Origin: Bretschneidera sinensis
Lineage: Eukaryota; Streptophyta; Magnoliopsida; Brassicales; Akaniaceae
Assembly (NCBI GenBank): GCA_023935145.1
Contig: CM043699.1
Location: 67,057,638-67,121,637 of the forward strand
Direction of reading: 5' to 3'
Length of the DNA: 64,000 bases
Positions 1-11,200 of this stretch are shown here, piece by piece (position 1 is the stretch's first letter; each line of letters starts with the position of its first letter). The position numbers and the translations under genes are program-made. The notes below the pieces were generated by a model. The model made no database searches, was not told the origin of the DNA, and saw only the letters and a list, made by a program, of their open reading frames with translations.

Positions 1-140
1 ACATGTGTGCAGACCTTTAACTTGCTGAAATTTAATCTTCCAACCTTGGTTTAGACTTTAACCATCTTTGAACCATGTTTGGACATGTTTAAACCTTAAC
101 TATGTTTAAACCATGTTTAAACCTTAGACAAATACCAACC
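1..140 (-). mobile_element. Copia family F LTR, terminal fragment
   Basis: This stretch matches the right ends of the family F LTRs at 54447-54570 and 59262-59351. It runs from the ACATGTGTGCAGACC segment to the terminal ATACCAAC. The expected last bases CCAACA read CCAACC here. It abuts Athila-type coding sequence directly at 141, so it is read as the edge of an F-type copia element inserted into C1. CTTCT at 141-145 would be the target duplication, but its partner lies outside the window. Orientation follows element F. Confidence 0.75.
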
Positions 141-145
141 CTTCT

Positions 146-982
146 AAAGGAATAGAGGTTGATCAATCTAAGATTGAGTTAATCTCTAAATTACCTACCC
201 CTAAGACAATAAGGATGTGAGATCTTTCCTTGGTCATGCTGGTTTTTAGGGGAGGTTCATACAAAACTTTTCCAACATATCTAGACCTTTATGTGCCCTC
301 CTAGTTAAAGACACCCCATTTGACTGGACACAAGCTTGTCAATAAGCATTCCAAATGCTGATTGGCAAGCTTACTTCAGCACCTATCATGCAGTCACCGG
401 ATTGGACTTTACCTTTTGAAATCATGTGTGATGTTAGTGACTACGCTGTAGGTGCTGTTCTTGGACAACAAAGAGAGGAAAAACCTTTTGTCATTTACTA
501 TGCTAGTAAGACTTTAAATAGTGCTCAAATGAATTACTCCACAACTGAAAAAGAATCGCTAGCTGTATTATTTGCTTTAGATAAATTTTGTGCTTATTTA
601 ATTGGTTCCCCTATTCTTCACAGATCATGCAGCCCTCACGTACCTTCTTACAAAGAAGGATGCTAAGGCAAGACTACTACGATGGATCTTACTCCTACAA
701 GAATTTGACGTCACCATCAAAGACAAGGAAAGAGTAGAGAACGTAGTAGCTGACCTTCTATCAAGGCTCACTTTTGAGGACACTTGCGATGACATGCCAA
801 TCAAGGATGACTTTCCCGATGAGCATTTACTCTCCGTTACTTCTTTACCATGGTTTGCTCACATCGTAAATTATTTGGCTACAGGTGAGATACCAATGGA
901 TTGGAGCACGCAAGACAAGAGGAAATTCTTATATAAGGTACGTAATTTCTATTGGGATGACCCCTATCTTTTTAAGTACTGA
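146..982 (+). pseudogene. Athila-type RT C-terminus, RNase H and tether (C1)
   Basis: The sequence starts in the last part of reverse transcriptase (EVDQSKIELISKLPTP), followed by an RNase H domain with the CDVSDYAVGAVLGQ and YSTTEKESLAV motifs, and then the TDHAALTYLL motif and the RNase H to integrase linker. It is broken in several places. One A is missing in the AATAAGGATG stretch near 212, compared with AATAAAGGATG in C3. There are stops near 246 and 342. A deletion near 618 shifts the frame between the YLIGS and FTDHAA motifs, so the domain now spans two frames (355-666 and 602-982). A stop at 982 separates it from integrase. Homology to A and C3 is clear, but it cannot make an active enzyme. 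Confidence 0.85.
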
Positions 983-2143
983 CTTGACTAAATTTTAAGG
1001 CATTGCATCCCTAATGAAGAGATTGCTAACATCTTGGAATTTTGTCATTCCCAAGCTTGTGGAGGCCACTTTTCAATGAAAAAAATCGCTGCAAAAATTT
1101 TGCAATGTGGATTTTATTGGCCTACCTTGTTTAAAGATGCAAACATCTATTGTCACTCATGTAAAAAGTGTCAAAAGTTAAGAGCTGTGTCTCGCTGAAA
1201 TATGATGCCCTTAAACCCTATTTTAGTAATTGAGATCTTTTATTGTTGGGGCATCGATTTTATGGGACCCTTTCCTTCTTCCTTTGGATACCAATATATA
1301 ATCGTGGCAATAGATTATGTATCTAAGTGGGTAGAGGTAGCAGCTTGCCGAAGCAATGACAATAGGACGGTAATTAAATTTCTTAAAGAAAATGTGTTAT
1401 CTCGATTTGGTACACCATATGCTATAATTAGTGATCGAGGTACACATTTTTGCAACCATTCTTTTGAAGCTTTGATGAAAAAATATGGGGTGTTACATAA
1501 AATTTCTACTACCTACCATCCTCATACTAGTGGACAAGTAGAGCTTGCTAATAGGGAAATTAAACAAATTTTAGAAAAAACGGTTAACTCGGATCGCAAG
1601 GATTGGTCTTTGAGACTAGTTGATGAGCTTTGGGCTTACTATACAGCTTTTAAAACTCCCTTAGGTATGTCACCTTATCGACTTGTTTTTGGAAAGCCTT
1701 CTCACTTACCTGTCGAGCTCGAGCATCTAGCTTATTGGGCCATCAAGTCTTTTAATTTTGACATAGGCGAAGCGGGTAAGCTTAGGAAATATCAGCTGAC
1801 CGAGTTAGAGGAATTAAGAAACGATGCTTATGAAAATTCTAGAATCTATAAGGCTAAGATGAAAGTATTCCATGACAAAAACATTTCGAGGAAAACATTT
1901 AAACCCAACGATCGGGTGTTCTTATACGACTCTAGACTCCATAAGCATCCTGGAAAACTTCGGTCAAGGTGGACCAGTCCTTTTATAGTGAAAAATGTTT
2001 TTGAAAATGGAGCGGTGGAAATAGAGGACACTAGGGATTGTCATACTTTTAAAGTGAATGGTCAGCACCTTAAGATCTTGATCTATAGGCAAGATCCGGA
2101 AGTGGAAGACATTCCACTTATGGATCCGGTCTATTCACCTTAA
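983..2143 (+). pseudogene. Athila-type integrase (C1)
   Basis: Integrase inserts retrotransposon cDNA into the host chromosome. The N-terminal zinc-binding part (CHSQACGGHFSMKK, then CHSCKKCQK) lies at about 1045-1190 and is followed by an in-frame stop near 1197. The catalytic core continues open to 2143, with the DDE residues visible: Asp at 1256 (GIDFMGP), Asp at 1432 (IISDRGTHF) and Glu at 1541 ([10 protein letters not shown]). The C-terminal domain ends with the [14 protein letters not shown] motif. The open part is 313 codons and the catalytic residues are intact, so this is the best preserved pol piece in C1. The start at 1202 only follows the stop and is not a native start. Confidence 0.88.
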
Positions 2144-4303
2144 CTATACCACACAGGTATGTTTTTATTTTTTCTTTTGATTTACTTGTTTTGTTTTTAA
2201 TTAAAGTTTTATTCAATCTTAATTGCTAGTTTTTCTTTTAATTTAATCTAATTTTTAAGGATTCATTTTTATACCATTTGGCTGACTTTATTTTATTTTT
2301 CTCTTTCTTTCTGCAAACCAACAAATTTTTCTTACAGAAAACAGGCCCGGCGTCGCACCTTCGTATTTGGTGCACTGCAGCACCCAGAATGCACGCAAAA
2401 CAGGCCCAGTCCAGCGCCGCGCCCCTGCATCTAGCACGTTGCAGCACCCAGATTGCAGGCCTCTAAACCCATCAGCCCACGCTGCTGCGCCTCTAAACCC
2501 ACACTGCAATGCCCACCCAAACTTTGGCATTTTAAAACCCTAAAACCTGCACTTCTTCATTTCAACTTAGAAAAACAGTAGCCCCATTTCTCTCCCTCTC
2601 TTCCTCTCTCAAAAACCCTCACTTACCCACTCATTTTTCCTCAACATTTATTGTTTCTAACATCAATTCTTACTACATTGCTCACTAATTTTGCAGATTT
2701 TGCTAGAATTCTCCAACAACTTGGTTCTAGGAAGATTTTGGGTTCTTCAAGAACATTTCAAATTGGTGGGTAGTCTTTCTTCTCTCCACTTGTGGGCATC
2801 AATTGCTTTCTTTTTGTTGTGTTGTTCTATGGAGTATATCAGAATTTCAGCAAGAAGAATGGCATGCAGTTCAAATGGTGGTGCACAATTTTCAGCTGCT
2901 GTGCACTTGTGGCTACAAAGGGAGTTTCCTTTACTCTTTCTTTTACATTGAGGACAATGCAGTTTTAAGTTGGGGGAGGAGGAAACGTATTTCTGTTTTT
3001 CATTGAACTGCTTGGTGCTAATTTCTTTTTTGTTTGTTTTCAGCATGCTTTATGTTAGCCTTGGATGTAATTCACATATCAATGATATGAGCTTAATTGA
3101 GATAGCATATAGCATTTAGAAGTAGTTAAATCTTGCTTTGGTTTAAGAATAATTTAAGTGTAAATCTTGATTTGGTTTGAGATTCTAGTTTGTGGTAAGA
3201 TTGCATGATTAGTCTAAAGCATCTAGAGAAGTTTTATGTGTGATTGCTTTGTGAATACTTTTGCGGTCTTGACAAGCTCTAGAACTTATTTGATAATCAC
3301 TTGAGGCGAATTCCTAGAATGCACATTACTTAGGATATGATATAGGCCATTTTTGGACCGTTTGAGCCTTTCGAAGTTACCCTTGCTATATTCATCACTA
3401 GTCACCTGTTTGAGCCTCTTTCTTGAAAAAAAATTTGAGCTTTGTTTCTTTCAATAGCCCATTTACTCACCTTTATGAGCCTAAAAATATTTTATCCTTA
3501 TCTGTCTTTTAAAAGAACTTAGTTATACACATTTGTTGACAAGCACTTAAAAAGAGTAAGGATGTAAATATGAAAACGATAACCCAAGTACACTAAAGGA
3601 GATAAGTTAGGGGTTGTGGAAAAGAAAAGAAAAAAAAATGGAAAATGAGGTGAATGGTCTTATTCCAAAATACAAAAGAGAAGAAAAGAAGTGAATTATG
3701 GCAAAGAAAAGAAAAGTGGTGACTTATTGAGAGATATGCTCCTATAAAAAAAATGGTTGAAAGAGTTGGGTGTTGAAGGTTACCCAGTGCTTAAAGTGGT
3801 TGTGTTTAAAACTAAGAGATTGAGTTATTTTACTTGTTAAATCCTTCATGTTCTTTCTTAACCTTTACCTTAGCCTAACGTTACAAGCTTATTAAAGACC
3901 TATTGATCCAATGTAGTGTGACTTTTCTACAATAGTGGAGAGTGATTTGAAAAATAAGCCTATGGAGCTTGATTTGTGATTGATGTCACGCAATTTAATA
4001 TATTTTAGAGGCCAAGACTTGTGTTCATGAATGTTACGCATAAAATCATCCGGGTGTTCGGATTAATGGATTGTGGTAAGATGATTGTTAAGAGTCGATA
4101 ACAATTTTGAGATTGATGTTTGGATTACTTTTGGACTTGAGTGATATTTAATGATCCTATGAACTATATGTTATGTGCAATTTCTGAGACAAAAATGTGA
4201 ATTGCTCCTTGTTTAACACTAGTATTGCCTTACCTTGTTTTGATTCCTACCATAAAATTTATCTCTTGTTTTCACTTGAAATGCTAGGGACTAGCAATAA
4301 ACT
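2144..4303 (+). other. C1 non-coding 3' region between integrase and LTR
   Basis: No convincing gene is present. A T-rich tract ending in TTCTTACAG (about 2270-2338) looks like a splice acceptor and is matched in C3 at 63170-63230. A GC-rich segment at 2340-2520 repeats GCAGCACCCAGA-like units. At 2690-3046 the sequence aligns with the zone where C3 has an extra ORF, but C1 has no comparable frame. The rest, to 4303, is the AT-rich 3' region also found reversed in A at 25862-27515. Confidence 0.7.
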
Positions 4304-4315
4304 AGTTGGGGGTTG
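4304..4315 (+). promoter_or_regulatory. Polypurine tract of C1
   Basis: AGTTGGGGGTTG lies directly before the 3' LTR, the position expected for the primer of plus-strand DNA synthesis. Element A has the identical tract in mirror position (25850-25861). Confidence 0.8.
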
Positions 4316-5671
4316 TGATGAGAGCCATAAAATGCATCTCAACAATGCTTAATTGTTGGCATTTTAGGGTTGACATCGGTCTTAATTGCACTTTTATATG
4401 TTAATAACTCTAAAGTGATATTCTTGAATCATTAACTTAATTCGGTGCATTTTCAGGTACCTTGAGTCCAAAAGAGATGGAAAAGATATCATCGCTTAAA
4501 GCATGAAGCTTTGATACATATCGGAGTGGAAGAGTGGTTACGAAGAGACAAAATGATGAAAAAAATTCAAAAGCCAAGAGCCAATTCATGCCAAGAACAA
4601 AAAGAGTGGTTTCAGCATTTGAAGAAGCTGGAGCAACAGTGTGCACCGCGGCGTGGCAAGAACAGCGCCGCACCCTCCAGCACCACACTACCTTGCACCC
4701 TCTTAGAGCCATGGCGTGGCTAGGGCAGCGCCACACCCCCAGCAAAGCACACTCTCAGACCAAAGGTGAGCGTTGTAGCACCCAGAAGGGAGAGGTGCGG
4801 CGCGCACACGGTCTCCTAACCTAATTAGGATCTCTAAGTGAAAATTTTGAGCCCACAAATACCCTTGAACCCTTGTACTATAAATAAGTCACTTAGGGTT
4901 GAAGAAAGGACAACAATCAAGGTCTGGAAAACTCAAAGAAGCAGTCTCATTCTCCTCCATCAAAGTGTTCAGCCATGAGTTCCATGGCGAACTAATCTCC
5001 AAGCAAGGTAAATGGATGAATCCCTAGGTGTAGTTGTTCTTTAATTCTTTCATTAGTTCAGTTGTAATTGGGATTTATTGTCAAACATTGTTATGACTTA
5101 TTATTAATCTAATTAGAAGATTTTCTTTCAATTTGGTGATTATATCTTTCTCATTGATATAAGTTTAGTCATGCTTTTCTCATGTCAAGTCTGTTTGCAT
5201 ATGATTGAGTATGGTAGACTTATTCTTTAGGGTTGTCTATTACTGTGCATTAAAGATATATTGTTGTTTCTTGATAACTCTATAGTATAGGCCATGTGTG
5301 TTTAACCGATAAAGAAGAGTAAGTCATATCAATTACATTAGGGTTGATATATGAGCTTTAATTGAATATCCACCGATTGTTTGTTTGGGATGTGAAACTT
5401 GCAATCGAGATAAAAACAACTGAATTAAGATTGGAATAAGGCAACGAGCCTAGGGAGGACTCCCGGAACCTTGTTGTTACTCTATTATTATTCTCAATTG
5501 ATTACATATTTTGCTCTCAATTACTTCACTATCAAAACTCAGATTTACTTATTTGGATTTTATTGTTTTGTATTAAAGTTTACACTTTTCCTTATAGTTA
5601 ACTTGTTTCCTTGTGGAATCGACACCCCAAAGCTGTGCTACAACTACCGCGTTACTCTTTAGGCGTAATCA
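4316..5671 (+). repeat. 3' LTR of C1
   Basis: The 1356-bp LTR begins TGATGAGAG and ends GGCGTAATCA, with a TGAT/ATCA inverted terminus. It matches the LTRs of element A except in U3, where C1 carries GC-rich GCGCCGCACCC-type units (4628-4810) instead of the CGATCGAGCGCA repeats seen in A. A conserved end-of-LTR segment with CCTTGTGGAATCGACACCCC lies near 5610. Confidence 0.9.
4878..4886 (+). promoter_or_regulatory. TATA box in C1 LTR
   Basis: CTATAAATA lies about 70 bp downstream of the GC-rich U3 units and fits the promoter of the retrotransposon transcript. Confidence 0.6.
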
Positions 5672-6866
5672 AGTATCCTAAGAATATCCTCTCATCGGTC
5701 TTTGAGTTAAATTTACCCAAGTTAGTTTTATTGTTATTTAGGATAAAACATTTACAACCAAAAGCACGAAAAATAGGAGATATTTGGCTTTCTACATTTC
5801 CATAATTCATATGGAGTTTTGTTAAGCATAGGTCTAATTAAAACTCTGTTTAAGAAATAGCAAGAAGTGTTTACGGCTTCCGCCCAAAAAATATTTGGCT
5901 AAGCTATTTTCACAAAGCATTGTTCTTGTAAATTCTTCTAGAACTCAATTTTTCCTCTCAACAACTCCATTTTGTTGAGGAGTTCTAGGAGCCGAAAAGT
6001 TGTGATCAATTCCATTTTCATCACAAAATTTTGAAAAACTTTGGTTTTCAAATTCTTTTCCATGATCACTTCTGATGCTTGAAATACAAATTCCTTTTTC
6101 ATTTTGAACCTTTTTACAAAAGTTTTCAAATCCTTTGTAAGCGTCATCCTTGTAAGCAATAAAAATAAGAAAGGTATATCTTGAATAGTCATCAACAATA
6201 ACAAAAGCATATTGATGGCCACCTAGACTAATGGTACTTATTGGATCAAATAAATCCATATACAAAAGTTCCAATGGTCTAGTGGTTGAGACTATATTTT
6301 TTGATTTAAAAGAAATTCTAGTTTGTTTTCCCATTTGGCAAGCATCACACACCTTGTCTTTTTCGAATTTGATTTTTGGAAGTCCAATGATTAAATCTTT
6401 TCTTGAAATGATTTTAAGCAAATCCATATTCACATGGCCAAGCCTTCTATGCCATAGCCATAGGTTTTCACAAAATTTGGGAAAACATTTTTCATTTTCC
6501 GAATGCAAAGATTTTAAATAAACTATATAGACATTTTCGTGTCTATGGCCAACAAACTTGATCTTATTGCTCTTAATGTCTATAACTAGACAATGAGAGG
6601 TTTCAAATATGAATTTGTTACCTTTGTCACATAGTTAACTAATACTTAGCAAATTTGGCTTAAGGCCTTGCACAAGTCATACATGATCAATGGTTGAGAA
6701 ATCATTACTAACTTTTCTATGCCTGATGATTTTTATTTTTGTGTTCTCTCCAATGGTGACATGTCCGCCATCTCTTAGAGTTAGTTCTTTGAATACACTT
6801 CGATCACCAGTCATGTTCTTTGAGCATCCACTAATAAGGTACCAATAGTTACCTTTTTCCTTAGTG
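5672..6866 (-). pseudogene. Copia protease C-terminus and integrase (E)
   Basis: Read from 6866 down, a protease remnant begins YWYLISGCSKNMTGD. The catalytic motif expected in this family is D-S-G, and here it reads I-S-G. Next come a pre-integrase H-x-H zinc finger (LWHRRLGHVN, then CDACQMGKQ) and the integrase core with MDLFDP, IRSDHGKEF and NGVVERKN, which supply the DDE residues. Stop codons occur near 6637 and just after VVERKN (near 5943). The reading continues through integrase C-terminal sequence (KFNSKTDERIFLGY) to the C1 boundary at 5672, which is the direct evidence that C1 landed in E. The longest open piece is 5945-6508. Confidence 0.85.
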
Positions 6867-6877
6867 TGGAGATATAT

Positions 6878-8965
6878 CTACATTACACAAGGATTTACAC
6901 TTGCACTCTTAGGTACCCAAAATTTCTTAGGTCCTTTAGGGTTAATCCTAGAAAATACGGTTCCTTTAGGGACCCATACTTTCTTAACATTGTAAGATGC
7001 TCTAAAATTGTAGAAATGTTGATTTGGCATGATCCTAGGATAATAGTTATTGATATTTCTAGGATTTCTCAAATATGCATGCCTATAGTTCCTTGGATAA
7101 TTATTCCTAGGATACATGTTTCTATCGTGAAGATTATGAACATGCATGTCATTTCTAGGAAATGTATAATGATGATTTATGGGATATGTACTTGCATTAT
7201 TATAAACATGCATATTATTTCTAGGATACACATGATGGTAATTCCTAGGATGTGCATGTGTAGTGTGCAAATTATGAGTATACATATTATCTCTAGGATG
7301 CACATGATGGTTACTTCTAGGATGTTTATATGCATTTCTTGAATGATTGTTCTTACCATACATATATGCATGAGTATTTCTAGGATGCTCCATTTTAGTA
7401 TATGCATTTAAATTCACATTCTTAGACCTATTAGCATATATTAAAGGAGTACTTTTAATCTTGCTAGTGGACTTGGAAGTAGAGGCTTCATTCACACAAG
7501 TTGCTTTCATGAATAAATCCTCTTTTGATTTTTGCTTGCCTAATGGAGAATAACCCAACCCGGATTTTCCTCCACTTAATCTTTGGCACAATAGCACTTC
7601 ATCTAGCTTTTCTTTTCCAAGCATAAGTATTGATATAGTGCCATTCAATTCTATTATTTTCTTCTTTAAGTTTTCATTTTCATCTTTAAGAAAATGTTGA
7701 GAAGAATTGTAAAGCATGGAAGATAGTTTTTCTTTTTCTTCCTTTAAGCCTTCCTTCTCTTTAGAAAGAGATGACACTTCCATTTTGAGAATGGTATTCC
7801 TAGAATCAAATTTTTTCAATTCTTCATGCATTTCATTTATGACTGCTATTAATTCTTCACTACTACTAACAATGTTATTATTAGAAGGGGAAGAATTTGA
7901 TACCTCATTTTCGTCGTCGATTTCCATTAGACATAGGTTGGCAATCTCCTCGTATCCGACCTCATTGTCCGAGGATACTTCTTCTTCGTTATCACTCTAA
8001 GTGGTTGCAATCATAGCTTTCTTTTTGAAGCTCTTATATGGTTTGGTTGTCGCTGTACAATCGGCCTTGATGTGACTAGGCTTTTTGTAACCATAACATA
8101 TAAACGGTTCCCTTTTTGAAGTGGGATCCTTTGTGTAAGGTTTCTTGCTCTTCTTCAAGAATCTGTGAAACCTTTTAGTGATTAGAGCCATCTCACTATC
8201 TTCTTCGCTGCTCTCTACATCTTCTTCCATTTCTTCCTCTTTGTTGCTCGTAGAGGCTTTAAGAGCAATTACCTTTTTCTTTTTCTCATCATCATTGACA
8301 ACAGGATTCATTTCTTCCATCTCGTATGTTAATAGTGATCCGAGAAGTGTTTCAACGTCAAGTTTGTCGAGATCTTTGGCCTCCATGATGGCCGTCTTCT
8401 TTGCTTTCCAAGTGGATGATAAAGACTTTAAGATTTTCCTCGTTAGTTCAAATTCCTCAATGTTCTTACCAAAAAGTTTTAAACCATTAACAATAGTGGT
8501 GAAACGTGAGTGCATTTGACAAATTGTTTCGTTAGGAGACATTTTGAAAGATTCATACTCGGACACTAGCATATAGATTTTAGATTTTTTAACTTCACTA
8601 GTTCCTTCATATGTAACTTGCAATTTGTCCCAAATCTCCTTAACCGAAACACAAGCAAAATTTTTATTATATTCAGAAATATCTAAAGCACAATGTAAAA
8701 TACTTGATGCTCTACTATTTAGAGACATCATTCTATAATCCTCTACATTGAACTCAGTTGTGAGTTTAGGCATTATATGATTGATTTCTCCAATAGTTAT
8801 TTCCTTTGTAGGAATTCTAGGTCCTTCCTTAATGACTCTCCAAAGATTGTAATCTTGTCATTCGACAAAGATTTTCATCGTATTTTTCCAATAGTTATAG
8901 TTGGAGCTATTGAACAGGGGAGGCCTAGTATAGGAATGTCCTTCGGAATAACTATTTGATGCCAT
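6878..8965 (-). pseudogene. Copia gag polyprotein with coiled coil (E)
   Basis: The ATG at 8965 opens MASNSYSEGHSYTRPPLF, followed by a copia gag (UBN2-type) domain with W-DKLQVTYEGTSEVK. A single frame runs to 6878 but is interrupted by TGA near 8880 and by TAG at 7997-7999. The region has a zinc-knuckle-like segment (CYGYKKPSHIKADC, about 8060-8105). A strongly charged coiled coil lies at about 7640-7860 (KEKEGLKEEKEKL). A tail at 6900-7420 is rich in PRN, His and Tyr and contains short repeats such as HHVYPRNNMHV. It ends with two KVWVPKGT/KFWVPKS motifs typical of SIRE-type gag. It packages the element's RNA in related elements, and this copy is inactive. Confidence 0.82.
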
Positions 8966-9005
8966 TGGATCAACTCAATGATTTTAATCCTGAGATTGAG
9001 AATGA

Positions 9006-9019
9006 GGCTCTGATATCAA
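9006..9019 (-). promoter_or_regulatory. Primer-binding site of E (Met-tRNA)
   Basis: On the minus strand TTGATATCAGAGCC follows the LTR end (GTTTACA) after one base. It differs by one base from the usual TGGTATCAGAGC complement of the initiator Met-tRNA 3' end. Confidence 0.75.
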
Positions 9020-9020
9020 T

Positions 9021-9797
9021 TGTAAACTGAGGTTCAAACCCAAGACGAGGGTGAATTGGGTTTTTAAAAACTTTTGCTAATTACTTGCAAGTTTATAAAA
9101 ACAGTTAAATGCACAAAGCGTACAAACAAGTAATGTGCTTTAAGTAAAAGAGTTTAAGGAAGAGAATGTGCAAACTCAGTTTATAGTGGTTCAACAATAT
9201 CAGATTCATTCCGACCTTACGTCCACTATCTTCAAAGAATCTCCTTGAAATAATCCACTAAAAATTTTAGTCATACAACTTCACGGGTGTTGTACAAACC
9301 TTACAACCAATCCTTTCCTCACAGAAGCTATTCCCTTCCTCATGAAAGGTAATCCCTTCCTCACAGAAGCTTACAAAGAAGTGTTTAATCCTAAACACTC
9401 TAAGAGTTATTACAACTCTTTCCCCTTTACAATAAATGAGATTTGCTATAAAGTAAAAGGTAGAGAGATAGCAATGAATGCTTTTACAAATGAACAATAT
9501 CTCTCTTTCAAGAATAAGCTTGAAGAATGGCTCAACAATAAACTTTTCAAAGCTTTTGAAATTTAACGAGTAAGCTTGTGAATTGAATGTGTTCTCTTCT
9601 TATTTTAAATGCTCATTGAAGTGGGTTTATATAGCCTTGAATCAATATAGCCGTTAAACACTAACTTGGTTGGTTTGGTGCATTAACTACTCAAGTCCTG
9701 CATCTCTAACGGTCATATTTTCGAATTACCAGTCGACTGGGAACTCATTATCCTAGTTGCCAGAACCAGAACCATATTTACACAAAACAGTGCCTAC
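9021..9797 (-). repeat. 5' LTR of copia E, part split by B1
   Basis: The LTR begins (plus-strand reading) TGTAAACTGAGG next to the primer site. A minus-strand TATA box CTATATAAA lies at 9626-9634. At 9797 it is interrupted by B1, whose target duplication CCTAC is at 9793-9797 and 17003-17007. The LTR continues past 17003, but its outer end was not resolved. Confidence 0.7.
9793..9797. repeat. Target site duplication CCTAC, left (B1)
   Basis: CCTAC immediately before the B1 LTR is repeated exactly at 17003-17007 after the second LTR. Confidence 0.9.
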
Positions 9798-9966
9798 TGA
9801 TGAGTCTTAAATATTGCATATTTTAGACCCTTAACTTACATTTTTTTATGCTCTTAGTTAGTAGTATTTTACTTCATTTTACGTTTTTCTTGTGTTTTGT
9901 GTGTTTTTACAGCTTTGTGGAGAAAATGAAGCATTTCAGGAGATTTGAAGCTTCTGGAGACATTGC

Positions 9967-10145
9967 GATCGATCGCACGAGATATGCGATCGAGCGCACC
10001 TGCCTATGATCGAGCGCAAGGTCATCAATCCCATATCGAAATATTTGCAGTGCATCGCACCAGCGTGATCGAGCGCACCAGACACGCGATCGAGCGCACC
10101 AGACACGCGATCGATCGTAACACACTACGATCGAGCGCACTCGGG
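9967..10145 (+). repeat. U3 array of CGATCGAGCGCA units (B1 5' LTR)
   Basis: About nine imperfect copies of GCGATCGAGCGCACC and GCGATCGATCGCA lie in tandem or short spacing. The cores CGATCG and TCGA are palindromic and rich in CpG. The array lies just upstream of the TATA box. Copy number differs from LTR 2 (about 15906-16130). Confidence 0.85.
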
Positions 10146-10193
10146 CCAGTATCCCACATCGTTTTTGCAAGCCACATTAGTCCGGGTCTTCCC

Positions 10194-10202
10194 CTATATA
10201 AA
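10194..10202 (+). promoter_or_regulatory. TATA box of B1 5' LTR
   Basis: CTATATAAA lies about 50 bp after the last CGATCGAGCGCA unit and is conserved in all four B LTRs (also 16178, 28835 and 33151). Confidence 0.7.
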
Positions 10203-10586
10203 CACCACCTGACTTCATAATTCAGGGTACAATTCCTGAGCCACTTTGGTGTTTACCGGTGGACGTCCGCTAGCATTCTGGTGGATCCCGAAGGCATTGC
10301 TACCACGAGGGGAAGCGCCGCCCGTCAGCGAGTGGAATTTCTCCCATGTAAAGTTTTTTTTATTTATTTCTTTATATTCAGTTGTTTTAGTTTAAATGTT
10401 TAGCACTTGTTATTATAGTTTTATAGTTATGAGTGGCTAGACTCTTCAGCTAAGGTTGAAGATGAAGCCCCGCCGTTGTTTGGCGTAGTAGTTCAGATTT
10501 GCTTGTACAAATCTGACAATTTTTAGTATAAATATTCTGTCAATTATTTGAGTTAATCTTATAATTGATTGAGTTTAAATTGTCTG

Positions 10587-10750
10587 TTGGATTTTCTTTG
10601 TGTTTCGTCTGATGGATACATTGAATGCTTTTCGATTAAATTGGATTCCCTTTGTGATTTGTTAAGAGCGGATACATCGGGTGCTTTTGGTTTAGTTGGG
10701 ATATTCTTTGTTTTTTGTCTTATAGTTGGATTCATTGAATGTTTTGATAG
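10587..10750 (+). repeat. Three degenerate ~54-bp repeats in B LTR
   Basis: Three units start with TTGGATTTTCTTTG, TTGGATTCCCTTTG and TTGGGATATTCTTTG at about 10587, 10641 and 10696. Two are followed by GATACAT- and GAATGCTTTT-like words. The block is present in all four B LTRs. Confidence 0.65.
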
Positions 10751-11026
10751 GCTATTTTTTTAGAACATGTATGCTTAACTTCGGTGGGGTGGATTCGGAA
10801 ACCTTAGTGCTTTTTATTATTAGTTTTAAAATCAATTTAATTTAGTTTTAATTTATTTTGCAAATTATCATTCAAAAGTCGGAACTAGGTTAAGATAGAG
10901 TTAGTTTAGATTAAAAATTATATTTTCACAACGCAATTCCCTGTGGATTCGACCTCGCACTTGCACAACGCTATACTGCAAACGACTCGTGCGCTTGCGA
11001 GTAATTTAAAACTCACAACAAGTTTT

Positions 11027-11044
11027 TGGCGCCGTTGCCGGGGA
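11027..11044 (+). promoter_or_regulatory. Primer-binding site of B1 (tRNA-Asp)
   Basis: TGGCGCCGTTGCCGGGGA lies six bases after the 5' LTR and is the exact complement of the 3' end of plant tRNA-Asp (TCCCCGGCAACGGCGCCA), the primer typical of Athila-type elements. Confidence 0.9.
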
Positions 11045-11200
11045 TTTGTTCTGTTTGTGAAAATTTTTGGTCTGAATTGATTTTATTTTTCTACTAGCTA
11101 GTTATTAAAAAAAAAAAAAAATTTAAGTTGTGTGCTTGTTTTATTCTGCAAGTTTCTGCTAGTTAGATTACTTTAGTGTTTTTTTTTAGTTAGTTGGTGT

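Larger units (their letters stand above)
141..5671 (+). mobile_element. Athila-type Ty3/gypsy element C1, 3' part
   Basis: The element carries the end of reverse transcriptase, RNase H, integrase, a long non-coding 3' region, a polypurine tract and one LTR. Its coding sequence and LTR ends (TGATGAGAG...GGCGTAATCA) match element A on the other strand. The left half is missing at the junction with the copia LTR at 140. The right flank (5672 onward) is copia E integrase sequence, so C1 is inserted in E. AGTAT (5672-5676) would be the target duplication, but the other copy is not in the window. Confidence 0.85.
5672..9797 (-). mobile_element. SIRE-like Ty1/copia element E, partial
   Basis: The minus strand carries, in order from the right, an LTR (9021-9797, split by B1), an initiator-Met-tRNA primer site, gag, protease and integrase, and it is cut at 5672 by C1. 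The gene order (protease, then integrase) is that of copia. The long gag with a coiled coil and histidine/proline-rich tail resembles the SIRE/Maximus lineage. The remainder of pol and the 3' LTR would lie beyond the left edge of the window. Confidence 0.82.
9798..11020 (+). repeat. 5' LTR of B1
   Basis: The 1223-bp LTR runs from TGATGAGTC to ACTCACAACA. It holds a U3 array of CGATCGAGCGCACC-like units (9967-10145), a TATA box, and a segment at 10920-10990 (CAATTCCCTGTGGATTCGAC) that is shared with the other gypsy LTRs here. Confidence 0.92.

Noticed and set aside
2691..3046. Open frames in the C1 3' region as envelope-like genes
   Set aside because: Short and overlapping on both strands, with no signal peptide followed by a transmembrane domain and no match to the C3 extra ORF.
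6866..7342. 158-codon plus-strand frame over the copia E gag tail
   Set aside because: It is the opposite strand of the PRN/His-rich gag repeats, whose minus-strand frame is the real one.
9967..10145. Regular CGATCGAGCGCA repeats as a CRISPR-like array
   Set aside because: Units are imperfect and spacing is irregular and very short. They occur in plant LTR promoters, and there are no cas genes.
10569..10763. A 64-codon open frame present in all four B LTRs (also 16551, 29208, 33524)
   Set aside because: It has no ATG start, lies in LTR sequence with 54-bp repeats, and its conservation only reflects recent LTR copies.
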